The notes beneath the pieces are model-generated. The model searched no databases. It saw only the letters and a list, made by a program, of their open reading frames with translations, and had not been told where the DNA came from. The position numbers were made by a program, and so were the translations under genes. 64,000 nt of DNA from Polaribacter sp. L3A8 (GTDB lineage Bacteria > Bacteroidota > Bacteroidia > Flavobacteriales > Flavobacteriaceae). The stretch covers positions 2,772,501-2,836,500 of the forward strand of contig NZ_CP047026.1 in the NCBI RefSeq assembly GCF_009796785.1, given 5' to 3'. Below are positions 22,816-31,914 of the stretch, piece after piece. Positions within the stretch are counted from its first letter, which is position 1; every line of letters starts with the position of its first letter.

Positions 22816-25656
22816 TTATTTTAACAAACTCTTAATTTGATTAATTTCTAACGTAACTTCTGGATTAAATTCAGATGTTGTCATGTATTTTTTTAAACTG
22901 TACAAGAGTTGTTTTGCCTCTAATCTTGATTCTAAATTTGTGTGTAAATCGATTCCAGAAATGATGATTTTCCCTTTGCCAACTTTTGCTTCAAAGACCA
23001 ACCCTAGTCTTCGGTTTTTAAACCAATCATCAACCACTCTTACAATTGGAGTCATTTTTGGTAAATCATCTAAAATAATTGCATTAGAATTTGTCATAGC
23101 GTCCCACCATTGCCAATTAGAATGATATTCTGTTGGAAAATCTGCTAAAGCCGGATTTTTAGGATCACACAGAATACCCAAAGTATGTGGTTTTTGACCA
23201 TTTGTCCACGAGGTATTCCAAAAAATACTTGAAAAACCAATCCCAATATCACCACCTTTATCTGCTGCTATATCTCCTTTTGTAATGTTAAATAAAACAT
23301 TACCTCCTTTTTGAAGATAATTAACCGTTGATGCATCTAATTTATTTACAACTTTTACAATATTTTCATTTGTAATTGCTGGTATTTTATTCGGATACAC
23401 CCATAAATCCCAAGTATTCTTAAACTCGTTCACATCAATAGAAAGTGTCAGTTTTCTTGCTTTTTCAATTTTTAAAAGTGATAAACTGATTTCTCCTAAT
23501 TGAGTTCCGTTTCCGATTTCAATATCTTTTTCAACTAAATTTCCTTCTGCAAAAACAGTATTATCAATGTTTGTTAAAGACCATTTAGGTGTTACATTTT
23601 TCAATGTTTTTTCACCAAAATGTGCAACTTCAATAGCTACTTTTAAAGTATCTGTATTTTTAAATGTTCTTTTTGGAAAACGCGCTAAAGCAACTGTTTG
23701 ACCACTAAATGCTTTAAACTCTTCTGGAGATACATATCCTTTTTCTCCCCAAAATGCATCTAAAACCCCAACAAGTGCAGTTCCTTGACCTGGAAAATCG
23801 TGTAAATCTAACAATTGAAATCCAGCCATATCTTTAGTTCTTAAAGCTGCTTCTATATCGGCTTTGTAACATAAGGTTTGTAATTTACCAGAAGCCATTA
23901 AAAATTGTTTAGCTAAATCTGCCATTCCATTTTCTGCCAAAGACTCTTGAAATATTTCAAAGTTTTTAGGTTTTAAAACGCCTGTATATTTAGACATTTC
24001 TTCAAAATTAGGATACACACACCACTGACCAATCTCGTGACTTACATAAGGCATTGGAGTTTTGTTAATATGCGTACTCCAATCAAATAACGTTTGAGGA
24101 GGTTGTGCATTTATAATACTTTTTAAATTTTGATTCCAAGCTTGAATTCTTGGTGCTCCACCATTAAAGTAATCTAGATTATCTATATATGGCCAATTTG
24201 CGCCACTAGTATATAATCTTCTATTATCTAAATCTTTAAAATGATTTACATAGTCTCTTAAATACTCTTTACTATTCTTTCCATGTGGTTCGTTTCCATG
24301 CGTCATCAATACAAATGAAGGATGATTTCCGTATGCATTTATAATATCCTCTCCTTCTTTATAGAGCCATCCATCAATTGGTTTATCATCGCCAACAGTA
24401 GCCCAAGCAGAAGCCTCTACTTGTAAATAAATTCCTTCTTCATCTGCAGCAATAAAAGCAGCTTCTGGTGGACTCCAAGAATGAAAACGCACATGATTTA
24501 AACCATGATTTTTAATTACTTTGTAAATACTCTTCCAAGAAGCAACATCGGTTGGTGGATAACCTGTTAATGGAAAAATAGCACTTTCTAAGGTTCCTCT
24601 TAAAAAAGTTTGCCTTCCATTAATGGTAAAGACTTTTCCATTTGCCTTAAATTCTCTCATTCCAAAATCGATGTTTTTTCTATCTGTACCCGATTTGGAA
24701 TCTAAAGTAATTTGCATTTGATACACATTGGGATTAAATTCATCCCAAAGCTTTGGGCTATCACCCATATCATAATGTAAAACAACCTCATTATTTCCGC
24801 TAATTGTAATTTCTTCTTTTAAAGTATTTAAAGAATTGCCTTCTACAAATTTTTCGTTGGCAATTAAAGTTAACTTTGCTGTTTGGTTTTCTTTGGTGAG
24901 GTTTTCAATCTGAATAACAACTTTTACCTTTTTATCAGTAACATTAGGGTATAATTTTACATTACCTATTGCTATTTTAGGTTTTGCTATTAGTTTTATA
25001 TCTCCAATAATTCCGTTCCAATTACTTTGAGTGTTATCAGAAATACTATGTGCATCTTTTCCAACATCAATATCTTTTACCCTATTATCTACCCTTATCG
25101 TTATGGTATGTTCTCCGGCAGTTAATGCAGCTCCTAAACTATAATCATGTGCTGTGGCTAAACTATTCTGCATCCCTATTTTTATAGCATCTACCCAAAC
25201 TGTAGATTCCCAATGCACTCTCTCTAAATGTAAATCTATTTTTTTATCCTTCCAGTCAGATGGAATCGTTACCTTTTTCTGATACCAAGCTGCTCCTGTA
25301 TATTTTTTGTTAGGGGTTAACCAAAAAGGAAGCTTAATATTTCCTTTTTGTCTGTATTTAGCCATTTTTGCATCTTTGTACCAAACACTATCATTGTCCC
25401 AAATATTACCAGTCCATTTTGTTTTAACACTTAACTCATCACCTTTTCCATTTGTGTTCATAGAACCAGGTAATGTTATGGTTTCTTTAAATTGACTTTG
25501 ATACCATTGCTCTGTAATACCTTGATCTAAAGAATCAACCTGAAAACTCCATTTACCTGATAAATCGATGCTGTTCTCTTTTTTATTTCCACAGGAAATA
25601 AAAAAGAGAATTGTAAAACAAATAGTAAAGGATTTTACGATGGTGCAAAATTTCAT
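22816..25656 (-). CDS. GH2 glycosidase lipoprotein, twin copy B
   Basis: Tandem duplicate of the gene at 19967-22807, also 946 residues with no length change. The signal peptide is unrelated in sequence (MKFCTIVKSF ... FFISC), while near-identity starts at SIDLSGKWSF. Acid/base Glu456 (HGNEPHG) and nucleophile Glu541 (SHEIGQW). Differences from copy A concentrate at residues 409-540, for example NW for GY in the LYTSGA strand, GGA for HRG before PRIQ, and Ser for His after GNEPHG. A smaller divergent patch lies at about 252-280 in the beta-sandwich region. Transcribed before copy A, just after the SGNH hydrolase gene. Loss of either copy by recombination would be expected unless both are useful. 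Confidence 0.92.
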   Translation of the reverse strand: MKFCTIVKSFTICFTILFFISCGNKKENSIDLSGKWSFQVDSLDQGITEQWYQSQFKETITLPGSMNTNGKGDELSVKTKWTGNIWDNDSVWYKDAKMAKYRQKGNIKLPFWLTPNKKYTGAAWYQKKVTIPSDWKDKKIDLHLERVHWESTVWVDAIKIGMQNSLATAHDYSLGAALTAGEHTITIRVDNRVKDIDVGKDAHSISDNTQSNWNGIIGDIKLIAKPKIAIGNVKLYPNVTDKKVKVVIQIENLTKENQTAKLTLIANEKFVEGNSLNTLKEEITISGNNEVVLHYDMGDSPKLWDEFNPNVYQMQITLDSKSGTDRKNIDFGMREFKANGKVFTINGRQTFLRGTLESAIFPLTGYPPTDVASWKSIYKVIKNHGLNHVRFHSWSPPEAAFIAADEEGIYLQVEASAWATVGDDKPIDGWLYKEGEDIINAYGNHPSFVLMTHGNEPHGKNSKEYLRDYVNHFKDLDNRRLYTSGANWPYIDNLDYFNGGAPRIQAWNQNLKSIINAQPPQTLFDWSTHINKTPMPYVSHEIGQWCVYPNFEEMSKYTGVLKPKNFEIFQESLAENGMADLAKQFLMASGKLQTLCYKADIEAALRTKDMAGFQLLDLHDFPGQGTALVGVLDAFWGEKGYVSPEEFKAFSGQTVALARFPKRTFKNTDTLKVAIEVAHFGEKTLKNVTPKWSLTNIDNTVFAEGNLVEKDIEIGNGTQLGEISLSLLKIEKARKLTLSIDVNEFKNTWDLWVYPNKIPAITNENIVKVVNKLDASTVNYLQKGGNVLFNITKGDIAADKGGDIGIGFSSIFWNTSWTNGQKPHTLGILCDPKNPALADFPTEYHSNWQWWDAMTNSNAIILDDLPKMTPIVRVVDDWFKNRRLGLVFEAKVGKGKIIISGIDLHTNLESRLEAKQLLYSLKKYMTTSEFNPEVTLEINQIKSLLK

Positions 25657-25672
25657 ATTATAATTAGTTTAT

Positions 25673-26419
25673 TTATAATTTAAAATATTCAAAAATTACA
25701 TCTGCTACAAACTGATGTCCTTTCTGATTTATATGATTGTTTTGAGACATATAACCAACTAAGGGTTGTTTTTTTGCTAATTTTTTAAATAGTACATAAC
25801 TATCAATTAAACCAACATTATATTTTTTTGCCAGTGCTCTAATTTGAGCACTATGTTTTGCTAGTTTTGTTTCTTCGGATGAAATATCTTCTCTTAAATC
25901 TGGGGTTGGAGTTAATAAAATTACTTTTGTTCCATATTCTAGTGCTTCAACAATCATTTGTTCCCAAGCTATTTTTGCTCTTTCTAAACCTATTCCTCTG
26001 TCATTTAAAGCATAGTCTATAAAAAGTACATCTGGTCTGTAGCTTAAAACTTCTTCTTTAAATCTTTTTGCTCCTTGTTCAGATTGCTCACCACCAATAG
26101 ACGTTGTAATTGTATTTACTACAGAGTAAGGATAATAATCATTTACCTTTTTTAAGGTTCTAAAAGGATATGCGCTTAAACGATCTACAACACCTTTGGT
26201 AGTATATCCTGTTGGTACAGAATGTCCATGAAAAACTAAATTTACAGACTTATTATTTGGCCACTTTTTCATCAATTTAACTTTGATTGAATCTAAATAG
26301 GTTTCAACTTTTATCTGATTTATAGATATGTTATTTTTTTGTTGAGCACAAGCAAAATTGATGCTTAATAAAAGGCCTATACAAAAAATTATTGTTGATT
26401 TTTTTAAACTGAATATCAT
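25673..26419 (-). CDS. SGNH/GDSL-type hydrolase, possible carbohydrate esterase
   Basis: Secreted alpha/beta hydrolase of the SGNH type (248 residues) with signal peptide about 1-25. Block I is VFHGHSVPTG with Ser67 as the likely nucleophile, in place of the common GDS. Block II has TSIGGEQS (Gly109/110), block III YALNDR (Asn139), and block V NNHINQKGH (His229). The position three residues before the catalytic His, usually Asp, appears to be Gln226, so a dyad or a shifted acid may be used. Its place among glycan enzymes suggests removal of acetyl or another ester from the substrate, which is inference. Stop and start of the neighbouring MFS gene are 6 bp apart. Confidence 0.8.
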   Translation of the reverse strand: MIFSLKKSTIIFCIGLLLSINFACAQQKNNISINQIKVETYLDSIKVKLMKKWPNNKSVNLVFHGHSVPTGYTTKGVVDRLSAYPFRTLKKVNDYYPYSVVNTITTSIGGEQSEQGAKRFKEEVLSYRPDVLFIDYALNDRGIGLERAKIAWEQMIVEALEYGTKVILLTPTPDLREDISSEETKLAKHSAQIRALAKKYNVGLIDSYVLFKKLAKKQPLVGYMSQNNHINQKGHQFVADVIFEYFKL

Positions 26420-26425
26420 TGTATT

Positions 26426-27841
26426 TTACTTGTCTTTTGTTAATTCTGCTTCAATTTCTTCTAAACTTTTCCCTTTGGTTTCTGGTAATTTCTTTTTGAT
26501 GAATAAAAACCCTAAAACACAAATAATACTATATACCCAAAAAGTACCAGAAGCACCTAAAGCATCATTTAATATTGGAAAAGTGAATGTTAATATAAAG
26601 GATGCAACCCATAATGAAAATGTTGCTATAGACATTGCAACTCCTCTTATTTTATTTGGAAAAATCTCTGACAAAACAACCCAAGTAATTGGTGCTAAAG
26701 ACATCGAATAAATAGCTATTGCTGTTAATACCAATACCAAAACAGGCCAACCTGTATACTGCATATAATAAGCACCCCCTAAAATAGCATATACAACCCC
26801 TAAACCAATAGAACCAAAAAGCATTAATTTTCTTCTACCCCAGCTATCTACTGTTCTCATTGCAATTATGGTAAAAATTAGATTTACACTTCCGGTAATT
26901 ACAATATTGAATAACATATCTCCAACACTATAACCAGCAGCTGTAAAAATTTCTTCAGCATAATTAAAAATGATGTTTATTCCACACCATTGTTGAAAAA
27001 TTGCCAAAACAATACCTATAATTAAAATGGGTTTTACTTTAGGACTTTTAAAATCTGAAAATTTAATTTTAACACTTCCACTTTCTTTTAGGGTTAAAGC
27101 AATACTTTTAATTTCCTCTTCTGCATAAGAATTTCCTCCAATTTTAGCTAATACTTTTTTAGCTGCAACTACATTATTCATTTTCATTAAAAAACGAGGA
27201 CTTTTAGGTACTAAAAACATTAACACAAAGAATAAGATAGCTGGAATTATTTCTGCCCAAAACATCCATCTCCAACCAGTTTGACCATTCCAAGAATCTA
27301 GCATAGTAGCTTCATCTAAAACTGGATCTGAAATTAAAAAATTAGCTATTTGTGCTACTAAAATCCCAATTACTAAGGTAAGTTGATTAATAGCAACAAA
27401 TTGCCCCCTATACTTTGCTGGTGCAATTTCTGCGATATACATTGGTGATAATGTAGAAGCCAACCCAATACCTAAACCACCTAATAATCTATAAAAAATA
27501 AAGGGTGTAAAATTATCTACATAACCAGTACCAAAAGCAGATAATGTAAACAATACAGCTGCAAAAATTAAAGGATTTTTACGTCCAAAACGATCTGCAG
27601 CAAAACCCGAAATTATGGCTCCGAAAATACAACCTATTAAAGCACTACTCATTGCCCAACCTTGTAGAGTTGGCATATCACTAATATTAAAATATAACTC
27701 GTAAAATGGTTTTGCACCACCAATTACCACCCAGTCATAACCAAATAAAAACCCTCCCATTGCAGAAGCTAATGCTAAAAAAAGCAAGTATCTAAAATTA
27801 AATTTATTACTTTCTGTTTGTGTTTGATGATTGATTTCCAT
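26426..27841 (-). CDS. MFS sugar:proton symporter (sugar porter family)
   Basis: Inner-membrane permease of 471 residues with about 12 hydrophobic helices. Sugar porter signatures are present: GYDWVVIGGAKPF in helix 1, ADRFGRK in the first cytoplasmic loop, and RLLGGLGIGLAS...MYIAEIAPAKYRG before the mid-protein loop. PKSPRFLM, QQWCGINIIFNYAEEIF, DSWGRRK and the terminal PETKGKSLEEIE are also seen. This resembles the xylose/arabinose/galactose proton symporters. In this cluster it should import the monosaccharide or small product released in the periplasm by the GH2 enzymes. The exact sugar is not determinable. It lies between the SGNH hydrolase and sulfatase genes in one probable operon. Confidence 0.93.
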   Translation of the reverse strand: MEINHQTQTESNKFNFRYLLFLALASAMGGFLFGYDWVVIGGAKPFYELYFNISDMPTLQGWAMSSALIGCIFGAIISGFAADRFGRKNPLIFAAVLFTLSAFGTGYVDNFTPFIFYRLLGGLGIGLASTLSPMYIAEIAPAKYRGQFVAINQLTLVIGILVAQIANFLISDPVLDEATMLDSWNGQTGWRWMFWAEIIPAILFFVLMFLVPKSPRFLMKMNNVVAAKKVLAKIGGNSYAEEEIKSIALTLKESGSVKIKFSDFKSPKVKPILIIGIVLAIFQQWCGINIIFNYAEEIFTAAGYSVGDMLFNIVITGSVNLIFTIIAMRTVDSWGRRKLMLFGSIGLGVVYAILGGAYYMQYTGWPVLVLVLTAIAIYSMSLAPITWVVLSEIFPNKIRGVAMSIATFSLWVASFILTFTFPILNDALGASGTFWVYSIICVLGFLFIKKKLPETKGKSLEEIEAELTKDK

Positions 27842-27870
27842 AATTTATTTTAATAATTCGTATTAATAAT

Positions 27871-29496
27871 TTAGTCTTTGGTTAAACTACTGTTATACCA
27901 ATCTTCATTTGGTTTAAAGTCTTTCTTTAAAAAATCTTTACGTTGCTTTTCTAAACTTTGCATCATTTTCGTTTTTCTATTTTCTTGCAATTCAGTAGCT
28001 TTTTTTGCATCGTAGTTTTTATTTGTAGTAGGTACTTTTGCATCTACATTTTTTAAATACTCATCTAATTCTGCTCTTAATTTTTTTGTTATTTCTAAAT
28101 TTGAAGAAGAAACATCATTTAATTCTTTAGGATCAGTATTTAAATTATATAATTCATCTTTTCCATCTTCATAATAATGAATCAATTTAAATTCATTTTT
28201 CCTGATAATACTTACTGGCTCACCTCCTTGATTTCCATAATGTGGATAATGCCAAAATAAGGCTCTATCCTCTAAAGATTCTCCTTTTAATAAAGGCACT
28301 AAACTAACACCATCTATAATTTGCTTAGGGTTTAATGCTACACCAGCTAAATCTAAAAGCGTAGGATAAAAATCTACTCCAGAAACTGGGTAGCTAACGG
28401 CTTTTGGAGAATTTTTTAACATTGGGGCTTTAATTAAATATGGCTCTCTAATACCACCTTCCCATTGATAACCTTTTCCTCCTCTTAATGGAAAATTTGT
28501 AGTAGAAAATGCATCTCCACTTGCAACACCTCCATTATCTGAAGTGAAAACTATAATTGTGTTTTTATCTAAACCTAATTCTTTTAATCTATTTAAAACA
28601 ACACCCACAGCATCATCCATAGATTCTACTAAACCTGCATAAACAGGATTGTCTTGAACAGTTCTTATTGGCAAAATACGCTCCATTTCAAAACCTTTTT
28701 CTGGTATTCCTTGCGCTTCTGCCTTGTTTCTATATTTGTTCCATTTTTCTTGTGTAGTTTCTATTGGACCATGAACTGCATAAAAAGATAACATTGCAAA
28801 AAATGGCTCGTCTTTATTCTCAGACATAAAGTCTGCGGTTTCTAAAGCGAGTCTTTTTGTTAAGTTTTCGCCCTTATATTTATAATCTAATTTTGGATTA
28901 TTCCAAGGTGCATAATAACCTCCTTTGGGGCTACCAACTTCCCAACCTCCAATATTAATATCAAAACCATTACTTTCTGGTCCATAAGATACGTCCCCTA
29001 TATGCCATTTTCCTGCAAAAAATGTTTTGTAACCACCTTCTTTAAATGCTTCTGCTATGGTAATATTATCTTCTGAAATTGCGTTTACGTATTCTGGTGG
29101 TAAAACTTTTGTGTTTTTTCTTTCACCCCAAGTCTCGCCTGTTAGAGCACCAATCCAATCAGTAACACCATGTCTTGCTGTATGTTGACCCGTCATTAAA
29201 CTGGCTCTTGAAGGGCTACATACTTGGGCAGCAGCATACCCTTGTGTAAATTCTACACCTTCATTTGCAATTGCGTCTATATTTGGTGTTTCATAATAAG
29301 TACTTCCTGCATAACTTAAATCATGCGCACCTAAATCATCTGCTACAATAAAAAGAATATTAGGTCTTTTCTTTTCTTCTTTTGAAATAGTGCCTTTTGT
29401 CTTACAAGCGTTTAAAATAATCACTGTAAAAAAAAGGCACAAAATCAACTCAAATTTCTTATTTAAAATTGCATTCATATTTCTATTTTTTGACAT
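27871..29496 (-). CDS. S1-type sulfatase lipoprotein
   Basis: Formylglycine sulfatase of 541 residues, probably first gene of the degradation operon. The N-terminus shows a lipoprotein signal (VIILNAC, Cys31). An alternative start at Met7 (29478) would also leave a good signal. Metal-site start FIVADDLGAHD and catalytic CSPSR with Cys93. GKWHIGD and FTSDNGG complete the site, and the end includes a charged tail rich in Lys. Upstream are more than 600 bp without an intact gene and a terminator for the SusCD pair, so the operon promoter should lie there. The substrate position is unknown. Confidence 0.95.
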   Translation of the reverse strand: MSKNRNMNAILNKKFELILCLFFTVIILNACKTKGTISKEEKKRPNILFIVADDLGAHDLSYAGSTYYETPNIDAIANEGVEFTQGYAAAQVCSPSRASLMTGQHTARHGVTDWIGALTGETWGERKNTKVLPPEYVNAISEDNITIAEAFKEGGYKTFFAGKWHIGDVSYGPESNGFDINIGGWEVGSPKGGYYAPWNNPKLDYKYKGENLTKRLALETADFMSENKDEPFFAMLSFYAVHGPIETTQEKWNKYRNKAEAQGIPEKGFEMERILPIRTVQDNPVYAGLVESMDDAVGVVLNRLKELGLDKNTIIVFTSDNGGVASGDAFSTTNFPLRGGKGYQWEGGIREPYLIKAPMLKNSPKAVSYPVSGVDFYPTLLDLAGVALNPKQIIDGVSLVPLLKGESLEDRALFWHYPHYGNQGGEPVSIIRKNEFKLIHYYEDGKDELYNLNTDPKELNDVSSSNLEITKKLRAELDEYLKNVDAKVPTTNKNYDAKKATELQENRKTKMMQSLEKQRKDFLKKDFKPNEDWYNSSLTKD

Positions 29497-29606
29497 CCTA
29501 TTATTGTGTTAATTGATTTTTATTTTTTAGTAATAATAGTATTATTTGATATTAATTCTAAATTTTTATCACCTGAGGTGACGTACATTTTATTTAAAGA
29601 AAAATT

Positions 29607-29815
29607 TTAAAATTGAACTTGTTTATCTGTATCACTATAATTAGCTAATTCTTTACTAAATAATAGTTCTGCTATTTTTCATTAAGCCAATTCAAATTAA
29701 CAAAGCCAATTATATGAAACTCCAAATCTTTTTATTTTTTGATGCTTTTTATTTTTATCAATCTCAATATCTAAAACCTTTGAGGTTAAACCATTTGAAA
29801 CAGGCAGTATTAGAA
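29607..29815 (-). pseudogene. Decayed coding remnant, family unknown
   Basis: On the minus strand, short protein-like stretches are broken by stops and frame changes. One is an about 38-codon run containing LPVSNGLTSKVLDIEIDK and ending RFGVSYNWLC. The other is KIAELLFSKELANYSDTDK, ending at a stop at 29607. Codon choice resembles neighbouring genes, so this looks like the tail of a lost gene rather than random sequence. I do not recognise the family. Confidence 0.3.
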
Positions 29816-29880
29816 AACAAAAAACATAGCTTGTTTTATATTTGAAAGTATTTACTATCATAAATAAAATGGTTTACTTA

Positions 29881-29888
29881 CAAATTTA
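29881..29888 (-). promoter_or_regulatory. Possible -7 element (TAAATTTG)
   Basis: On the minus strand this reads TAAATTTG, matching the Bacteroidota -7 consensus TAnnTTTG. It lies about 385 bp before the sulfatase start at 29496, which it could serve. I found no matching -33 TTG at the usual distance, so support is weak. Chance matches are common in DNA this AT-rich. Confidence 0.2.
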
Positions 29889-30046
29889 GATTAAATAAGT
29901 GTTCTTAAAATACCTTATATCTGTTGAAACATAGATAATATTACTTAAACTATTAAACTTATTTAGAAAGATGAAATCTAAATATATTATAACATTGCAC
30001 CTAAATTGTTAGGTTTTAAAATTTAATTGTAACGTGATTTATAAGA

Positions 30047-30089
30047 ATAAAACTCCATCAATCTAAGTAATTTTGAATGATGGAATTTT
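30047..30089 (-). terminator. Hairpin terminator after the SusC/SusD pair
   Basis: Inverted repeat TCCATCA (30054-30060) with TGATGGA (30078-30084). It can be extended through flanking A and T runs after one mismatch. In the minus direction the hairpin is followed by GTTTTATT, giving a U-tract. It lies about 40 bp after the SusD stop at 30129 and should separate the SusCD unit from the downstream degradation operon. Confidence 0.5.
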
Positions 30090-30128
30090 ATATCTCAAAA
30101 AACTATTTTCCTTACTTTTTAGTTATTA

Positions 30129-31890
30129 TTAATAACCAGGATTTTGTACTAAATTTTCATTATCACTTATAAGTCCTTGTGAGATTGGTAAATAATAACG
30201 TTCTTTTCCAAATATTCTCGTTTGAGTTTCTGCATTTTTTAAAGTAATCACATATCTATCTGTATCTAAATTATACCTAAAAACCAATCCAGACATCCTT
30301 ACTCCATCCATTTCTTCAACTGCTGTTCTCCATCTAACTAAATCCCAAAACCTATGGTCTTCAAAAGCTAATTCTACTTGTCTTTCTAACCTAATATTTT
30401 CTTCTGTAGCAATAGTTCTAAGAGGCATACCAGCACGATCTCTAATTTCATTAATGGCATCTAGAGCTTCTCCACTATTATTTAAATAAAAAGCAGCTTC
30501 CGCTTTATTAAGAAGGATTTCACCATATCTAAATACAAAAAAATCTTGCCCAGACCCTAACTCAATAACACCAGAAAGTGGTAAATTTGGATCTAACCTT
30601 TTTCTTAATAGAAGAGATGTATTTCTAATAGATCTTGCAGGTCCAGATGCAGGCCAAGTAGCACCATTTACGTCTATATTACCTTGATTTGTTGTTACAA
30701 CTTGTCCGTTTAAAGTGTAAGTAGTGTTTGTATGAAAGTAAACTTCTTCTCCCCTCCAACTAGTTTGAGGAAAAAATACTGAAGCTACAAATCTAGGATC
30801 TTTTTCTCCGAAAAAATCTTTTATATCCCAATCATTATTTGCTGTAAGCATAGATCTTGGTACATTTTGTCTTCCATCTTTATACTCAAATAACTCAGCA
30901 AAATCATACAGTACAGGGAAATTAGAGTTCCAGGTAGTATTAAAACCATCTGGATGCGCTAAGTAATCTAAATTATGACCTCTTACTATTGGCTCGTATA
31001 CTTCTGCAAAAATTACCTCTGGATTACCTAAACCATCTGTTAAAAATAAATCTCCAAAATTTTTCACTTTGTCACTTGGACTTGCATTATAAAGACTAAA
31101 TACTCCACTTTTCTCTAAAGCTACAGAAGCGTCGTAACTTCTTTTATAATACTGCTCTGTTAAAGATGAATTAATACCAACAACAGCATCTAAATCAACT
31201 TCACCAAATTTTGCGATACTCGCTGCATAAAGCATTGCTCTACTTTGTAGTGCTAGAGCTGTATATTTATCAACTCTACCTTCTGCTCCAGTTCTATCAT
31301 CAGAAAATTTACCTATAATATCATTAAGTTCCGTATAAATAAAATCATATATTTCTTGTTCTTTTGCACGCTTTGGAAACAATTCTTCTTCAGGGTCATC
31401 TGCTTTTTGAACCTTTGTTATTAACGGAACACCTCCATATCTTTTTACCATATCAAAATAGATATAAGCTCTTAAAAATCTTGCTTCCAGTATTTTTTTA
31501 TCAATTATATTCTTTCTCAAAAGCTTTACTATTGACAATATTTTCGATAATAAAATTACTTTGTCTTACTGCCCCATAAGCCCAGTAGCCAAGTGTACCT
31601 GCCCCATTTTGTTGAGAATAGGTTCTTAAAAAAGCTTGGTTTGGTGCTTGCCAATTAGCAAAAGCAATAGCTTCTGCACCAATTGCACTAATAAGGCCCA
31701 TATTTGTTTGCCCAAAAGAAGTAGTATTCATAAACTGCATAGATTCATAAATCTGTGACATATATGCCTCTGTTAAAGCTTTATCTTCAAAGACAGAACT
31801 CTCAGATAAAAAATCTGGCTCTACATTTAAATCATCATTACAGCTGAAAGTTGTAAGACAAATTGCTAAAAAAATTATAAATTTTCTCAT
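30129..31890 (-). pseudogene. SusD-family glycan-binding lipoprotein, interrupted by a frameshift
   Basis: Two overlapping reading frames together make one SusD-like protein. The first (31890 to 31501, 129 codons) gives the lipoprotein signal (LTTFSC) and the N-terminal helices, ending FEKEYN and a TGA. The second (running to 30129) resumes one frame over with DKKILEARFLRAYIYFDM, the conserved SusD helix, and continues to the typical C-terminal NPGY. Removing one base in TATAATTGAT near 31503-31508 would restore a continuous EYIDKKILEAR. The composite would be about 585 residues, normal for SusD. It may be a true mutation, a sequencing or assembly error, or less likely programmed frameshifting. 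The SusC partner just upstream is intact. Confidence 0.85.
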
Positions 31891-31914
31891 ATTGTTATTT
31901 GTTATTTTATTATT

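Larger units (their letters stand above)
29497..30128. other. Gene-free region upstream of the degradation operon
   Basis: AT-rich interval of 632 bp between the SusD remnant and the first sulfatase gene. It holds the SusD terminator hairpin near 30050, a decayed coding stretch on the minus strand (29607-29815) and a single match to the Bacteroidota -7 promoter element at 29881-29888. No intact gene was found. Confidence 0.6.

Noticed and set aside
22458..25495. Two identical 62-codon plus-strand frames (22458-22646 and 25307-25495) that could look like a repeated small gene
   Set aside because: They are antisense shadows of the same stretch in the duplicated GH2 genes.
19967..25656. Possibility that the twin GH2 genes are an assembly duplication
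   Set aside because: The signal peptides, the roughly 460 bp central block and scattered other sites differ, so two real copies are more likely. Long reads would settle it.
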